Below, in pieces: positions 12,302-12,708 of a DNA stretch of 12,708 bases. The position numbers and the translations under genes were made by a program. The first letter of the stretch is position 1. The number at the start of each line of letters is the position of its first letter. This DNA is from Actinomycetes bacterium (GTDB taxonomy: Bacteria; Actinomycetota; Actinomycetes; Actinomycetales; Microbacteriaceae): positions 1 to 12,708 of the forward strand of contig JAEYVF010000098.1 in the NCBI GenBank assembly GCA_023432005.1, written 5' to 3'. The notes beneath the pieces were generated by a model. That model saw only the letters and a list, made by a program, of their open reading frames with translations, was not told the origin of the DNA and did not search any database.

Positions 12302-12708
12302 TCATCGGGGGGAAATCGGCAGCCCCAGCTCGGTCGCGCGCGTGATCGCCTCCCGCCGGGAGGTGGCGCCGAGCTTCGCGAAGATGCTCTTCGTGTGCGT
12401 GCGGAGCGTGTTGAGCGAGACCACGAGCTGCCGGGCGATCTCGGGGCCCGACAGATCGGTCGCGAGCAGCCGCAGTACCTCGAGCTCGCGGGGGCTCAGA
12501 GCATCCGGCAGGGGCGATGGCGCGACGCGGGGCGCAGGCGAGGTCGTCGCGGCGCGCAACCGGGCGAGGAACGCGGTGCGTCCATCGCGCGCGTCGAGCG
12601 CGGCGAGCAGCGGCGCGAGGGCGGCGCCCTCGTCGGTAAACACCGCGACGCGGCCCTCCGGCTCGGCGAGCGCCACGGCGCGAGCGAGCGCGTCGAGCGC
12701 CTCGGCGC
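12302..12708 (-). CDS. LuxR-type transcriptional regulator, C-terminal part (partial)
   Basis: Only the 3' end is in the window; the frame is open to the window edge, giving about 135 residues. The first part, with LDALARAVALAEPEGRVAVF and then DEGAALAPLLAAL, is the helical-repeat end seen in large MalT/LAL-type regulators. Next comes a Pro/Ala linker. The LuxR helix-turn-helix (bases about 12500 down to 12320) reads LSPRELEVLRLLATDLSGPE, then IARQLVVSLNTLRTHTKSIF and AKLGATSRREAI, with all conserved positions present. Such proteins are usually about 800-950 residues, with an ATPase-like domain and sensor repeats before the DNA-binding end. It lies just upstream of the MDR gene on the same strand and could control it through the palindrome between them, which is inference. 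Confidence 0.85.
   Translation of the reverse strand, partial: AEALDALARAVALAEPEGRVAVFTDEGAALAPLLAALDARDGRTAFLARLRAATTSPAPRVAPSPLPDALSPRELEVLRLLATDLSGPEIARQLVVSLNTLRTHTKSIFAKLGATSRREAITRATELGLPISPR

Overview
The window is very GC-rich (roughly 70% or more by eye), densely packed with overlapping genes, and uses GTG starts often. It carries a complete-looking actinobacterial-style protocatechuate (beta-ketoadipate) lower pathway and several membrane families typical of Actinobacteria. Frequent GCATCCG/CGGATGC words and promoter hexamers exactly 6 nt before start codons suggest a Microbacteriaceae-like actinomycete. That taxonomic guess is inference. No RNA gene, CRISPR array, insertion sequence or phage gene was seen, and no gap between genes exceeds about 100 bases.

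Region 1 (1-4239, + strand): an aromatic-acid catabolic operon in the order pcaB (3' end only), pcaD, pcaC, pcaI, pcaJ, pcaF. The first five genes overlap by 4 bases at each junction (GTGA or ATGA), and pcaF follows pcaJ by 1 base. Together they convert 3-carboxy-cis,cis-muconate to succinyl-CoA and acetyl-CoA. A TauE/SafE-type permease (4286-5065) follows closely.

Region 2 (5083-7512, + strand): a four-gene module made of a small lipoprotein, an atypical NRAMP-family transporter whose two metal-site motifs are both altered, and two PRC-barrel-like proteins. All are overlapped and probably translationally coupled. A 10-bp element upstream, CGTCAAGGGG, recurs at exactly the same distance from the start codon of the next gene, a zinc-dependent formaldehyde-dehydrogenase-like alcohol dehydrogenase (7575-8750).

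Region 3 (8763-9715): a shortened DUF6766-like membrane gene on the - strand, with an in-frame TGA and what look like two large internal deletions, then two small + strand genes with leaderless-type promoters.

Region 4 (9720-12708, - strand): the C-terminal end of a large LuxR-type regulator, then a three-gene unit. That unit consists of an MDR oxidoreductase carrying a 68-residue N-terminal extra domain, a two-repeat DUF4389 membrane protein and a DUF2306 membrane protein. A strong nested palindrome overlaps the predicted -35 box in front of the MDR gene and is the best candidate operator in the window.

The most notable points are the non-canonical NRAMP/PRC-barrel/lipoprotein module and its shared promoter element with the dehydrogenase, the domain fusion with a preserved internal ribosome binding site, the palindromic operator, and the decayed DUF6766 gene.
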